DNA of 64,000 nucleotides, taken from positions 124,001 to 188,000 of the forward strand of contig NZ_NFJD01000002.1 in assembly GCF_002159705.1 (NCBI RefSeq), read 5' to 3'. This document shows positions 34,148-41,875 of the stretch, piece by piece; the first letter of the stretch is position 1; each line of letters starts with the position of its first letter. Below the pieces are notes generated by a model, which worked only from the letters and a program-made list of their open reading frames with translations, was not told the DNA's origin and ran no database searches. This stretch comes from Elusimicrobium sp. An273 (GTDB lineage Bacteria > Elusimicrobiota > Elusimicrobia > Elusimicrobiales > Elusimicrobiaceae). Position numbers and translations under genes: made by a program.

Positions 34148-35058
34148 GCAAGAAAAATTTTATCACCATTGGCACATTTGACGGCGTTCACATCGGACAC
34201 CGCTGTTTATTTAACCGGCTGGAAGCCTTATCCGTCCGGCATTTGCAGCGGCCGCTGGCGCTGTATTTCCCGTATCCGCCCAAAACGCTTTTGTCGGCCC
34301 ATCCCGAAATGACGGTGCTTACCACCCCCTCCGAAAAGAAAGCCCTTCTAAAAACGTTGGTTTCCAACACGCAGGCGCTGGACTTTGCCCAATGCCGCAA
34401 TATGGAGCCGTTGGATTTTTTTGAAAATATACTCTTGCGTACCTTTCAAATGGGCGGGCTTTTGATCGGGCAGGATTTTGCCTTCGGCAAAGACCGCAGC
34501 GGGGACGCGGCCTTTCTGCGGGAAGAATGCACCCGCCGGGGAATTCCGTTTGAAACGCTTCCTTTTTACCAGGTAAACGGGGAGAAAGTATCTTCCTCCT
34601 TAATCCGCAAAACCTTGGCTCTGGGCGATATTGAGCGCGTCAACCTGCTTTTAGGCCGGCCGTACGAATTGACCGGCACGGTCGTGACCGGGCACAAGCT
34701 GGGCCGGCGGCTGGGCTTCCCGACCGCCAATTTGGATACCGGCATTTATAAAATTCTGCCGCTTGGCGTGTTTGCGGTAAAAGTGCGGGTGGGCCGCCGC
34801 TATTACGATGGATTCTGCAACATCGGTTTTCGCCCTACGGTAAACACCATTCATTCCAGCTTGCCGCTGGTGGAAGTAAACATTTTTGATTTTCACCAAA
34901 GCATTTACGGCCGTAAAATTACCGTATGGTTCGCCGGAAAACTGCGCGAAGAAACCAAATTTAACGGCTTGGATGCGCTGGTGGCCCAGCTGAAAAAAGA
35001 CCGCCAAACGGCACGCGCCCTCTTAGCGCAAACGCCGCCGGATATTTTGCAGCGATAA
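34144..35058 (+). CDS. ribF: Bifunctional riboflavin kinase / FAD synthetase
   Basis: Makes FMN and FAD from riboflavin. 304 residues. N-terminal adenylyltransferase: TIGTFDGVHIGH and KVSSSLIRKTLALGDIERVNLLLGRPY. C-terminal kinase: GHKLGRRLGFPTANLD, NIGFRPTV and VEVNIFDF. ATGA overlap with truB; ends at a shared terminator. Confidence 0.96.
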   Translation: MSKKNFITIGTFDGVHIGHRCLFNRLEALSVRHLQRPLALYFPYPPKTLLSAHPEMTVLTTPSEKKALLKTLVSNTQALDFAQCRNMEPLDFFENILLRTFQMGGLLIGQDFAFGKDRSGDAAFLREECTRRGIPFETLPFYQVNGEKVSSSLIRKTLALGDIERVNLLLGRPYELTGTVVTGHKLGRRLGFPTANLDTGIYKILPLGVFAVKVRVGRRYYDGFCNIGFRPTVNTIHSSLPLVEVNIFDFHQSIYGRKITVWFAGKLREETKFNGLDALVAQLKKDRQTARALLAQTPPDILQR

Positions 35059-35086
35059 AAAAAGCCCTCCTTTCGGAGGGCTTTTT
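35057..35086. terminator. Bidirectional terminator after ribF
   Basis: A7, GCCCTCC/GGAGGGC stem, loop TTTC, T5. Serves ribF and the convergent small membrane protein gene. Confidence 0.9.
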
Positions 35087-35101
35087 CAGACTGCAAATTT
35101 T

Positions 35102-35377
35102 TTATTCTTCTTCCGGTTCGTAATAATCGCGCACAAACAGCACGATATACGCCAGCCAAGTGGCCCCGAAAAAAATCAGGAAGCAATACGAAAACCACCA
35201 CAACTTGTTGAGCGGATTGTAGTCCAACACTATGGAATCCACAAACAGCGTGCACAAGATAACCGCTATATACCCCCACAAAAACACAGTCAGGAGTTTA
35301 AGCAGCAGGTCAAACGTGCCGACGATGAAACCCTTTTCGGCATACGGTTTTTTTAAATAGGCCAGTAAAGTTTGCAT
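35102..35377 (-). CDS. Small two-helix membrane protein, unknown function
   Basis: 91 residues with two hydrophobic segments (about residues 24-46 and 62-82), aromatic-rich loop NKLWWFSYCF and acidic tail YEPEEE. No family recognised. TAAAAT on the minus strand ends six bases (AAATTT) before the ATG, so the transcript is probably leaderless. Confidence 0.75.
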   Translation of the reverse strand: MQTLLAYLKKPYAEKGFIVGTFDLLLKLLTVFLWGYIAVILCTLFVDSIVLDYNPLNKLWWFSYCFLIFFGATWLAYIVLFVRDYYEPEEE

Positions 35378-35383
35378 AAATTT

Positions 35384-35389
35384 ATTTTA
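35384..35389 (-). promoter_or_regulatory. Leaderless-type -10 of small membrane protein gene
   Basis: Minus strand reads ATTAAAAT, then AAATTT, then the ATG at 35377: six-base spacing again, no ribosome-binding site. Confidence 0.5.
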
Positions 35390-35413
35390 ATCCCCCTTTT
35401 TCCGTTTGTCAAG

Positions 35414-36235
35414 CTACGGCTGCATGGCCGGGTCGGTAGCGTTATAGCCGAAGGATTGTTCCCCCGCCACCAGGTTATTGTCTAAAAATCCGTTCGGGGC
35501 CGCGCCGCCCGCGTTGCCGGACGGCTGGGAAAGCGGATCGTTTTCCAGCGCGTAGGCTTGCTGCAGTTCCCCCTGCGGGGTGCCGGTAGGAACAGCCGGC
35601 GTTTGCGGCTGGGCGCCCGGATAGGCGGCCGGCTGCGCCGCGTTTACGCCATAGAGGTTTTCATCATAAGAAGAAACGGGCTGAGTCTCTTGGGCGGGCG
35701 TTTTCATAAAGCGGCGGGGCTTTTGGTGGCGCGCCAGCAAGCCGGCTTCATTTTCTTCCGATAACACCGACGGAGCTTCCAACGGCTTTTTTGCCACGGA
35801 TGCTTGAGGCGCGGCCGCGGGCGTTTTGCCCTGCGGTTTGCGCAGCATGGCCGCTTGGGCCGCATCTTGCTTGGCCAAGCGTTCCAAGGCGGCGCGTTCC
35901 TGCTCGCTTAACATTTCGTTTTCAAAAGCAGGGAATTTCTTGGTATCTACAAAATGTTGATTGACGGCGACACCGTCTTTATCAAAATACACGGGCTCGC
36001 GGTCTTTGGCGGGTTCTTGCGTTTCCGGCTCCGGGGCCGTATCGGCCACGCCGTAATACACCAGTTCCGGCCCGGCCGGGAGCGGCGGCTCCGGCTCCGG
36101 CGTAAGGCAATAGGCCACGCGTTGTTTGGTGGTGGCGTCGGGGTGGCTGTCCACGCGGGTTTCACAGGTGGACGCCGCAAAAGCCGGCAAAGCGGCTGTA
36201 AAAAACACAAAAAAGGATGCGAAGGTTTTTTTCAT
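35414..36235 (-). CDS. Secreted Pro/Ala/Gln-rich protein, unknown function
   Basis: 273 residues from the ATG at 36235 (MKKTFASFFVFFTAALPAFA, signal peptide cut before ASTC), with ACGGAGC upstream as ribosome-binding site and TGATAAAAT as -10. The frame is open further upstream but that covers the promoter. Two cysteines near the mature N-terminus (STCETRV, AYCLTPE) could pair. The rest is low complexity: EPEPPLPAGPEL, ALERLAKQDAAQAAML, QPAAYPGAQPQTPAVPTG. Possibly an envelope linker or surface protein. Confidence 0.8.
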   Translation of the reverse strand: MKKTFASFFVFFTAALPAFAASTCETRVDSHPDATTKQRVAYCLTPEPEPPLPAGPELVYYGVADTAPEPETQEPAKDREPVYFDKDGVAVNQHFVDTKKFPAFENEMLSEQERAALERLAKQDAAQAAMLRKPQGKTPAAAPQASVAKKPLEAPSVLSEENEAGLLARHQKPRRFMKTPAQETQPVSSYDENLYGVNAAQPAAYPGAQPQTPAVPTGTPQGELQQAYALENDPLSQPSGNAGGAAPNGFLDNNLVAGEQSFGYNATDPAMQP

Positions 36236-36293
36236 AATAAGCTCCGTAATTTTATCATAGTACATTTTGGCTGTTTTTTCCAGATAAAATAGA

Positions 36294-36323
36294 CAAAAAA
36301 ATACCCTTCCTGGCGGGAAGGGC
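36294..36323 (-). terminator. Terminator of tRNA gene
   Basis: On the minus strand CCCTTCC/GGAAGGG with a 5-nt loop, then TATTTTTTT. Confidence 0.8.
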
Positions 36324-36332
36324 ATAAAAAAA

Positions 36333-36406
36333 TGTCACCGGGTGGGATCGAACCACCGACCTAGCGCTTATGAAACGCTCGCTCTAACCAGCTGAGCTAC
36401 GGTGAC
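36333..36406 (-). tRNA. tRNA with anticodon CAU (elongator Met, or Ile2 if lysidine-modified)
   Basis: Folds as a complete 74-nt cloverleaf on the minus strand: acceptor GTCACCG/CGGTGAC, D arm GCTC...GAGC, anticodon stem AGCGT/GCGCT with loop TTCATAA, T arm GGTGG-TTCGATC-CCACC, discriminator A. CCA is not encoded. The G1-C72 pair excludes the initiator tRNA. Whether it reads AUG or, after lysidine modification, AUA cannot be decided by eye. Confidence 0.93.
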
Positions 36407-36423
36407 GTAAATCTTGTATATTT

Positions 36424-36453
36424 ATTATAACAAAAGATTTGCCGGCCGTGCAA
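36424..36453 (-). promoter_or_regulatory. Promoter of tRNA gene
   Basis: Minus strand: TTGCAC at 36453-36448 and TATAAT at 36429-36424, spacer 18. Confidence 0.55.
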
Positions 36454-36480
36454 ATTTTTTATTTCCCCGTCGGGGAAATA

Positions 36481-37083
36481 CTAGTCTATCATGGAATAGA
36501 CATTCAGCGTAGCCGGCATTTTGCCGGATTTTGCCGCTTCAAAATCCTTTTGGGCCAACTCATGCTGGCCTAATTTTTCATAAGCGGCACCGCGGGCGTT
36601 GTACACTTCGGCCGCCGGGCGCAAATTAATGACGGACGTGTAATCCATAATGGCCTCCTGATAGCGCCCCAGCATAAAATATACCCCCGCACGCGAAAAG
36701 AAAATTTCCGGCTTATTCGGTTTTAACTGCATGGCCAAATTCAACACGGTTAATGCGTTGTGAAAATCCCCCTTGGCCGCGAGCGTGCTGGCATAGGCGG
36801 TATAAGCATCGGCCTGATAAGGGTTGGCTTGCAAGACGCGCAAAAAATCCTGTTCGGCGCGGTCATAATCGCCGGTAAAAAAATACACCGACCCGCGGGA
36901 AGCGTAGCCTTCCAAATTATCCGGATTGAGATCCAAGGCCCGGGTATAGGCTTGCAGGGCCTGCTGGGGTTTGCCGTCTTTAAAATAACCGTCTCCGCGC
37001 AGCAGATATTCCGAAGAAGTAGGCAATGTGCCGCAGGCCGCCAGCCCTATCGCGGCCAATGCGCCCAAGTATTTTTTAAGCAT
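36481..37083 (-). CDS. TPR-repeat lipoprotein
   Basis: 200 residues. Signal peptide with lipobox LAAC (Cys17). About five tetratricopeptide repeats follow, for example GDGYFKDGKPQQALQAYTRALDLNPDN, GSVYFFTGDYDRAEQDFLRVLQANPYQ and GVYFMLGRYQEAIMDYTSVINLRPAA. Lipid-anchored protein-interaction module, similar in architecture to NlpI and PilW/PilF pilotins; a pilus role is possible given the many pilins but is not shown. Promoter TATAAT on the minus strand at 37121-37116, ribosome-binding site AAGGGGGA. Confidence 0.9.
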   Translation of the reverse strand: MLKKYLGALAAIGLAACGTLPTSSEYLLRGDGYFKDGKPQQALQAYTRALDLNPDNLEGYASRGSVYFFTGDYDRAEQDFLRVLQANPYQADAYTAYASTLAAKGDFHNALTVLNLAMQLKPNKPEIFFSRAGVYFMLGRYQEAIMDYTSVINLRPAAEVYNARGAAYEKLGQHELAQKDFEAAKSGKMPATLNVYSMID

Positions 37084-37124
37084 AAGTTATCCCCCTTATC
37101 CAAAAGTCCTAAAAAATTATACAA

Positions 37125-37200
37125 CATTGGGCCTATTTTTTTCTAGGCAAAGGGTTGTCTTTTACATAGGCATTTTTTCTGTTTGCTTTTAGGCCCAATG
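37125..37200. repeat. 11-bp inverted repeat in divergent intergenic region
   Basis: CATTGGGCCTA (37125-37135) and TAGGCCCAATG (37190-37200) are exact inverted copies 54 bp apart. The left arm touches the promoter of the TPR lipoprotein gene; the right arm is just upstream of the candidate sRNA promoter. Possibly paired operator half-sites. Confidence 0.55.
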
Positions 37201-37213
37201 GCCCTGTTGCAGC

Positions 37214-37234
37214 CCCGCGGGAAGTGGTATAGTA
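37214..37234 (+). promoter_or_regulatory. Upstream promoter-like element with CCCGCGGGAA box
   Basis: CCCGCGGGAA, four bases, then TATAGT at 37229-37234. The same arrangement (CCCGCGGGAA, four bases, TACAAT) recurs at the glycosyltransferase promoter 110 bp downstream. Confidence 0.45.
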
Positions 37235-37240
37235 AAGTTA

Positions 37241-37309
37241 TAGAAATTAATTTCCATTTCATCCAAACCGCTGTAGTCCCAAACCCTGCTACAGCGGTTC
37301 CCCTTTTTA
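37241..37309 (+). ncRNA. Candidate small RNA (~65 nt)
   Basis: Inferred transcript between the promoter-like element at 37229-37234 and a strong intrinsic terminator: AACCGCTGTAG (37266-37276), 12-nt loop, CTACAGCGGTT (37289-37299), then CCCCTTTTTAT. It holds no credible open frame. The 5' part includes the palindrome GAAATTAATTTC (37243-37254). Confidence 0.45.
37266..37309 (+). terminator. Intrinsic terminator upstream of glycosyltransferase gene
   Basis: Perfect 11-bp stem (AACCGCTGTAG/CTACAGCGGTT) followed by CCCCTTTTT. There is no annotated gene between it and the preceding promoter-like element. Confidence 0.75.
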
Positions 37310-37321
37310 TACGCTTTGGTT

Positions 37322-37344
37322 TTTCCCGCGGGAAATGCTACAAT
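37322..37344 (+). promoter_or_regulatory. Leaderless-type promoter with palindromic operator candidate
   Basis: The 14-bp perfect palindrome TTTCCCGCGGGAAA (37322-37335) fills the spacer just upstream of TACAAT (37339-37344); six bases (AGCCTT) then the ATG at 37351. TTGGTT at 37316-37321 could be the -35 (17-bp spacer). Confidence 0.55.
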
Positions 37345-37350
37345 AGCCTT

Positions 37351-38112
37351 ATGAAATCTCCCCGAATTACCCTTTTTATTATTGCCCACAACGAGGAGTC
37401 CAAAATTGCCAAATGCATTTTAAGTGCAAGAGGGCTCGCCAATGAAGTGGTGGTGGTAAACGGTTTATCCAAGGATAAAACCGCGCTGGTCTGCCGGGAA
37501 TTGGGCGCCCAGGTGTTTGACCGCGCGTTTGACGGATTTGCCAGCCAGAAGAATTTTGCACTGTCTAAAGTAACGTCGGAATGGGCGCTGAATTTGGATG
37601 CGGACGAAACCCTTTCGCCGCAGCTGAAAGAAGAAATCGCCCGCGTGATTCAAACGACCGACTGCGCCGGATTTGAAATCCCGTTCTGCAATTATTTTTT
37701 AGGCAAAAAAATGCGCTTTAGCGGTCTGAATAAAGAAAAACACCTGCGCCTCGTCCGCACGCAGCAAGCCCGTTACGTGGGCGGGCTGGTGCATGAAGGG
37801 CTGGAAGCAAACGGCAAAATCGGCACGCTGAAACATCCGATTAACCACTATTCCTACGATTCCATTGAAACGTATTTCCGCAAATTTAATAAATATACGT
37901 CGCTGGCGGCCAACCAGATGTATCAAAACGGGCGGCGTTTTTCGCTGTTGTTTATGCTGGTTACGATTCCGTTTGAATTTATAAAACGCTACGTGCTTAA
38001 ACTGGGCGTGTTGGACGGCATGCGCGGCTTGTTGTGGGCGTCGTTTTCCACCTTTTACGTATGGGTGAAATACGCCAAGCTGTGGCAAATTCAGGAGCAA
38101 AACGAAAAATGA
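37351..38112 (+). CDS. Family 2 glycosyltransferase, LPS-core WaaE/LgtF type
   Basis: Adds a sugar (glucose in characterised relatives) to the LPS inner core. 253 residues from the ATG at 37351 (MKSPRITLFIIAHNEESKIAKC). The frame extends to 37183 but that would cross the terminator and promoter. GT-A motifs: VVVVNGLSKDKTALVC and NLDADETLSPQLKEEI (DxD), with GLVHEGLE and a C-terminal hydrophobic helix near FVSLLFMLVTIPFEF. Starts an LPS/polysaccharide gene run; ATGA overlap with the next gene. Confidence 0.88.
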   Translation: MKSPRITLFIIAHNEESKIAKCILSARGLANEVVVVNGLSKDKTALVCRELGAQVFDRAFDGFASQKNFALSKVTSEWALNLDADETLSPQLKEEIARVIQTTDCAGFEIPFCNYFLGKKMRFSGLNKEKHLRLVRTQQARYVGGLVHEGLEANGKIGTLKHPINHYSYDSIETYFRKFNKYTSLAANQMYQNGRRFSLLFMLVTIPFEFIKRYVLKLGVLDGMRGLLWASFSTFYVWVKYAKLWQIQEQNEK

Positions 38113-38897
38113 CCTTCTGCTGGATTGCATTACTTGTGTTGGTAATTTATCTTTTCTGGCGCTTTCCAAACCTGCGCAAAACGTGGTATCTGCCCAAGCG
38201 CAAAGGCTTTGTGGCTTTTATGTATCACCACGTGGGTGTTTTGCAAGACCCGCAGGCCGAACAATATCCCTTCACCATGCGTCCCGATATGCTGGAGCGG
38301 CAGATTTTGTTTTTAAAAGCAAACGGCTACACGCCCCTTTCGCTGGAAGACTTGCAAAACGCCACCCGCGCGGGCAAATCGTCCGTTTCTAAACCGGTGA
38401 TGCTGACCTTTGACGACGGCTACCGCGACAATTACGAAAATTTGTTTCCCCTGCTTAAAAAATACAATCTCCCGGCTTTGATTTTTTTGATTACCGACCG
38501 GATCGGCTCCCCCGAGTACCTGACGTGGGAACAAATCTATGAAATGCAGCAAAGCGGGCTGGTGTCTTTTGGCTCCCATTCCTGCTCGCACCGCAGGCTG
38601 CGCAGTTTATCCGACGAAGAAATCGTGCAGGAGTTGACCTGCAGCAAACAAATTTTAGAAGAAAAACTGGGCCGCGAAATAACGGCGTTCTGCTATCCCT
38701 ACGGCGCCGGCGGGTTTGACAAACGCGTCCGCCCGCAAGTGTTCAAAGCCGGCTACCTTTTTGATTTCAGCACCAAAAAAGGCATCAATCCGTGGCCTTG
38801 GAAAGGAAAATCCACCCTGCGCCGGGCCTTTCCGCGCGGCGGAGAAACCATGTTTGATTATTATCTCCAGCTGACCCGCGGGCAAAGCAAACTTTAA
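38109..38897 (+). CDS. Polysaccharide deacetylase (NodB family), membrane-anchored
   Basis: 262 residues from the ATG at 38109 (ATGA overlap). N-terminal transmembrane helix (FCWIALLVLVIYLFWRF). NodB motifs are complete: motif 1 TFDDGY (Asp102, Asp103), motif 2 SHSCSH (metal-binding His157 and His161), motif 3 FCYPYGAGGFDKR. Removes acetyl groups from amino sugars of a surface or periplasmic glycan; the exact substrate is unknown. Next to a degenerate paralogue. Confidence 0.92.
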   Translation: MTFCWIALLVLVIYLFWRFPNLRKTWYLPKRKGFVAFMYHHVGVLQDPQAEQYPFTMRPDMLERQILFLKANGYTPLSLEDLQNATRAGKSSVSKPVMLTFDDGYRDNYENLFPLLKKYNLPALIFLITDRIGSPEYLTWEQIYEMQQSGLVSFGSHSCSHRRLRSLSDEEIVQELTCSKQILEEKLGREITAFCYPYGAGGFDKRVRPQVFKAGYLFDFSTKKGINPWPWKGKSTLRRAFPRGGETMFDYYLQLTRGQSKL

Positions 38898-38898
38898 T

Positions 38899-39672
38899 AT
38901 GATTTACGGACTTTATACCGCGGCCGGATTATTGGCCGCGCTTTGCATTTACTTTTTGTTGCGGCGCCGGCCGCACGCCTTGTTTGTGCTGGCGTACGAA
39001 AAAGCAGGCGCGGCGCCTAAGCACTCCTCTTTAAAAGGCGAATGGATTTCTCCCCAAGTCTTTGGCCGGCACTTAAACTGGCTTTCCAAACACGGGTTTA
39101 CCGTCATTTCTTTGCAAACGCTTTCATCCGCGCGGCGCCTGCCCGCAAAGCCCGTTGTATTGGCGTTTTTGGGCGGGTATCAGTCCTTTTTTACGCAGAT
39201 TTTCCCCATGCTTAAGCAGGCCAATACGCCGGTCGCGGTATTTTTGCCCCCCGCGCTGGCGGACGCGTATAATGCCTGGCAAGACCCGCACCGCGAGCCG
39301 TGGCAAAACCTGCTGACGGAAAACCAAATAAAAGAAATGCAAAAAAGCGGACTGATCGATTTTGGCGCGCTGTGCGAAAACGGGGAAGACCTGACCCTTC
39401 TCCCCCTGCAGCAGGCGGCAGGTTTACTGCAGGAAAGTGCGGCCGTGATGCAAATCCGCCTTAAGCTAAAGCCGAAAGGATTTGCGTTTTGGCCGGCGGC
39501 CCGTTTTACGCTTAAAAAAGCTTCCCGCCTCCTGCCGGAAGGTTTTGGCGGGCTGGTTCTTACCCCGCTAGAGGGCCCCAACAAGCGCACCGGGAAAAAA
39601 TTATTTTTAAAAGTTCTGTTTCCCGCCCGCCGCCCGCTTGCCGTACGCTGGGCCTTGTGGAAACGGCGCTAG
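38899..39672 (+). CDS. Degenerate NodB-like paralogue, probably catalytically inactive
   Basis: 257 residues with the same plan as the preceding gene: N-terminal helix (LYTAAGLLAALCIYFLL), FVLAYEKAG in place of FMYHHVG, then NodB-like segments. The catalytic motifs are gone: TFDDGY is replaced by AFLGGYQ (about residues 89-95), SHSCSH by FGALCENGED, and FCYPYG by FAFWPAAR. Predicted fold retained, metal-binding and catalytic residues lost. It starts 1 nt after the active gene's stop. It may act as a regulatory or scaffold partner. Confidence 0.75.
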   Translation: MIYGLYTAAGLLAALCIYFLLRRRPHALFVLAYEKAGAAPKHSSLKGEWISPQVFGRHLNWLSKHGFTVISLQTLSSARRLPAKPVVLAFLGGYQSFFTQIFPMLKQANTPVAVFLPPALADAYNAWQDPHREPWQNLLTENQIKEMQKSGLIDFGALCENGEDLTLLPLQQAAGLLQESAAVMQIRLKLKPKGFAFWPAARFTLKKASRLLPEGFGGLVLTPLEGPNKRTGKKLFLKVLFPARRPLAVRWALWKRR

Positions 39673-39685
39673 ACTTTGCTGACGA

Positions 39686-39717
39686 TAAAAAAACCCGGCC
39701 TGAAAGCCGGGTTTTTT
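39686..39717. terminator. Bidirectional terminator between NodB-like gene and lpxK
   Basis: A-tract, ACCCGGC/GCCGGGT stem with 6-nt loop, T6. Confidence 0.9.
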
Positions 39718-39730
39718 GACGGGCGAAAGT

Positions 39731-40834
39731 TCAGCGGTTTTTGATTTTGGAAAATTTCGGATACAGCACGTCCGTAAATTTATCAAATTCCTTTTCCCCG
39801 CCGCGAATTTTTAAATTGACCGACAGCACATACACGTTCTTCGTCAAAATATCGCGCCAGTTGTCGGGGAATTTCACAAAATCCTTAAACGTCGTAATCA
39901 GCGGCAAATCCCCGCGGGTTTCTTCAAACGTGCGCAGGTTTTCTTCCGTATAGAACTGATGATCCGGGAAACGCCATTTTTGTTTCAGTTCCAATCCCAA
40001 ATTTTCCAGCGTTTTTTCAAACGTTTCCGGATGCCCCAGCGCACAAAAACACGCCGCCGGGCCTTGGATGTCTTTCAGTTCCACTTTTTTGGTGTTGCAA
40101 ATATCAAAATAGTATTCCGGCTTGTGTACGCTTTCCAAAATTTCCACCGTGTCGTTCTGCAGGCGGATTTGGTCGCGGATGTCTTCCAGCTGGCGGTCGG
40201 ACACTTGGTCACAATGCGTCAGCACGATTAAGGACGCGCGTTTTAAGGCCGAAAGCGGCTCTCGCAAAATGCCGTATGGAAGCAGGTGATAATTGCCAAA
40301 GGGGTTTTTGGCGTCTATTAAAATAATGTTGGCGTCGCGGCGCAGACGGTGGTGCTGGAAGCCGTCGTCCAACAAAATAATCTGGCTTTTAAAGCGCCGC
40401 AAGGCTTCTTTGGCGGCCTCGGCGCGGTTGGGGCAGATGACGATAGGCACTTTGTATTGGCTCAGCACGCGGCTCATCATAAAAGGCTCATCGCCGGCCA
40501 AGCGCCAATCGGCGTCCGGGTTATCAAAAAGCACCACGGGCTCGTTGCTTTTTTGCTGGCGTTTGTACCCGCGCGACACAATCGCTACGCGGATGCCTTC
40601 CTGCGCCAAAGTGGTAGCCGCCAGCAGCACCGCCGTCGTTTTGCCGGTGCCGCCCGCCGTAATGTTGCCGATGCACACCACCCGGGAATTTACGCTTTGG
40701 GCCGTTTTCCAGCCGTTTTCGTAAGAAGCGCGGTCTAACCACGCGCCCAAGCCGTAAAGTTTAGAGGCAACCAGTAACACCCCGCGCCCCAAAGCGTTTT
40801 GCTGTAAATTTTCTTTTAACTCTAATAAATCCAT
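39731..40834 (-). CDS. lpxK: Tetraacyldisaccharide 4'-kinase
   Basis: Phosphorylates the lipid A disaccharide to lipid IVA at the inner membrane. 367 residues from the ATG at 40834 (MDLLELKENLQQN), with GAGGA upstream. An upstream in-frame ATG at 40876 overlaps the -10 (TGCTAAAAT). Walker A GNITAGGTGKTTAV, IVSRGYKRQ, LLDDGFQHHRLRRDANIILIDA and PYGILREPLSALKRA are typical. Divergent from the LpxL-type gene. Confidence 0.95.
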   Translation of the reverse strand: MDLLELKENLQQNALGRGVLLVASKLYGLGAWLDRASYENGWKTAQSVNSRVVCIGNITAGGTGKTTAVLLAATTLAQEGIRVAIVSRGYKRQQKSNEPVVLFDNPDADWRLAGDEPFMMSRVLSQYKVPIVICPNRAEAAKEALRRFKSQIILLDDGFQHHRLRRDANIILIDAKNPFGNYHLLPYGILREPLSALKRASLIVLTHCDQVSDRQLEDIRDQIRLQNDTVEILESVHKPEYYFDICNTKKVELKDIQGPAACFCALGHPETFEKTLENLGLELKQKWRFPDHQFYTEENLRTFEETRGDLPLITTFKDFVKFPDNWRDILTKNVYVLSVNLKIRGGEKEFDKFTDVLYPKFSKIKNR

Positions 40835-40860
40835 ACATTCCTCAAAAATCGGTTTTAGAT

Positions 40861-40869
40861 ATTTTAGCA
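40861..40869 (-). promoter_or_regulatory. Extended -10 promoter of lpxK
   Basis: Minus-strand TGCTAAAAT at 40869-40861; about 20 nt of leader with GAGGA before the lpxK ATG. Confidence 0.55.
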
Positions 40870-40913
40870 TTTCCAAAGCGTTTTCAAAACCAAACGGGTT
40901 TCCAGCGAAAACT

Positions 40914-40922
40914 TGCTATAAT
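40914..40922 (+). promoter_or_regulatory. Near-leaderless promoter of LpxL-type gene
   Basis: TTGCTATAAT ends at 40922; eight bases (GGGTATAT) then the ATG at 40931. Confidence 0.55.
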
Positions 40923-40930
40923 GGGTATAT

Positions 40931-41875
40931 ATGGAAAAAGCCCGTTTTAAAAAGACTCCGTTTCATTTTATGCAATATGCGGCGCTCAAAACGTTTTGCG
41001 CGCTGTTTGGGCTGCTGCCCTATAAAACCGCCGTTTGGCTGGGGCGAAAAGCCACCGGCGCGGTGCGTTTTGTGATGAAAAAGCGCTTTGAACGCTCCGT
41101 CTACGATATCCGCCGGGCTTTCCCGCAGATGACCCCCGCCGAGGCCCGGGCCGTAGCCTTGGAGTCCTGGCGCAACATGGGCGGCATTTTGGCGGAATTT
41201 ATAAAGCTTACCCGCATGACGCCCGAAGAATTTAAAAAGCACTGCCGCATTATCGGAGCGGAAAAAATGCTCAACGCCCAAGGACACACGGGCGGCATTA
41301 TTCACATCGGGCATTTTACCAACTGGGAAGCGTTCGGCCTGGCGGGCGCCATTTACGGGGTGGACAAAGCCGTACTGGCCCAGCGGGTGGACAACCCGTA
41401 TGTGGACGAAGAAACAAACCGCCTGCGCAATATCTTCACAGGGCGCACGTTTTACAGCAATAATGAAGACAAACCCTTTTTTGCCTGCATGCGCTGGCTG
41501 AAAAAGAAAAAAATGCTGGGCATTTTAATTGACCAAAACGCCGGCTCCAGCGAAGTGTGGATTCCTTTTATGGGGCGCATAGCGGCCTTCTCGCCGATTA
41601 CGGCCCTGCTGGCGATCAAAATGCAGGTGCCGGTGTTCCCGGTGCGGGTCTGGAGAGAAAAAGACGGCACCATCGTTTCGGAAGTGATGGATCCGGTGCT
41701 TCCGCCCAAAGAATACAGTATGGAAAACGCCCGCCAATTTACCAAAACCCTGGTCGGCTATTACGAAGATTGGCTGCGCGCCAATCCGGGCTCGTGGCTG
41801 TGGGCCCATAACCGCTGGAAACGGGAAGCCGAAGGCGAGGCCTACCTGAAAAACCACCCGGAGGAACGGGTATGA
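40931..41875 (+). CDS. Lipid A late acyltransferase (LpxL/HtrB family)
   Basis: Adds a secondary acyl chain to Kdo2-lipid IVA. 314 residues, N-terminal membrane-associated helix. The HX4E active-site motif is His128-FTNW-Glu133 in GGIIHIGHFTNWEAFG. Other family stretches: IRRAFPQMTPAEARAVALESWRNMGGILAEF, LGILIDQNAG and WAHNRWK. Overlaps gmhB by four bases. Confidence 0.92.
   Translation: MEKARFKKTPFHFMQYAALKTFCALFGLLPYKTAVWLGRKATGAVRFVMKKRFERSVYDIRRAFPQMTPAEARAVALESWRNMGGILAEFIKLTRMTPEEFKKHCRIIGAEKMLNAQGHTGGIIHIGHFTNWEAFGLAGAIYGVDKAVLAQRVDNPYVDEETNRLRNIFTGRTFYSNNEDKPFFACMRWLKKKKMLGILIDQNAGSSEVWIPFMGRIAAFSPITALLAIKMQVPVFPVRVWREKDGTIVSEVMDPVLPPKEYSMENARQFTKTLVGYYEDWLRANPGSWLWAHNRWKREAEGEAYLKNHPEERV

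Noticed and set aside
37183-37350. N-terminal extension of the glycosyltransferase
   Set aside because: It would cross an intrinsic terminator and the promoter, and the family start (ITLFIIAHNEE) follows the ATG at 37351.
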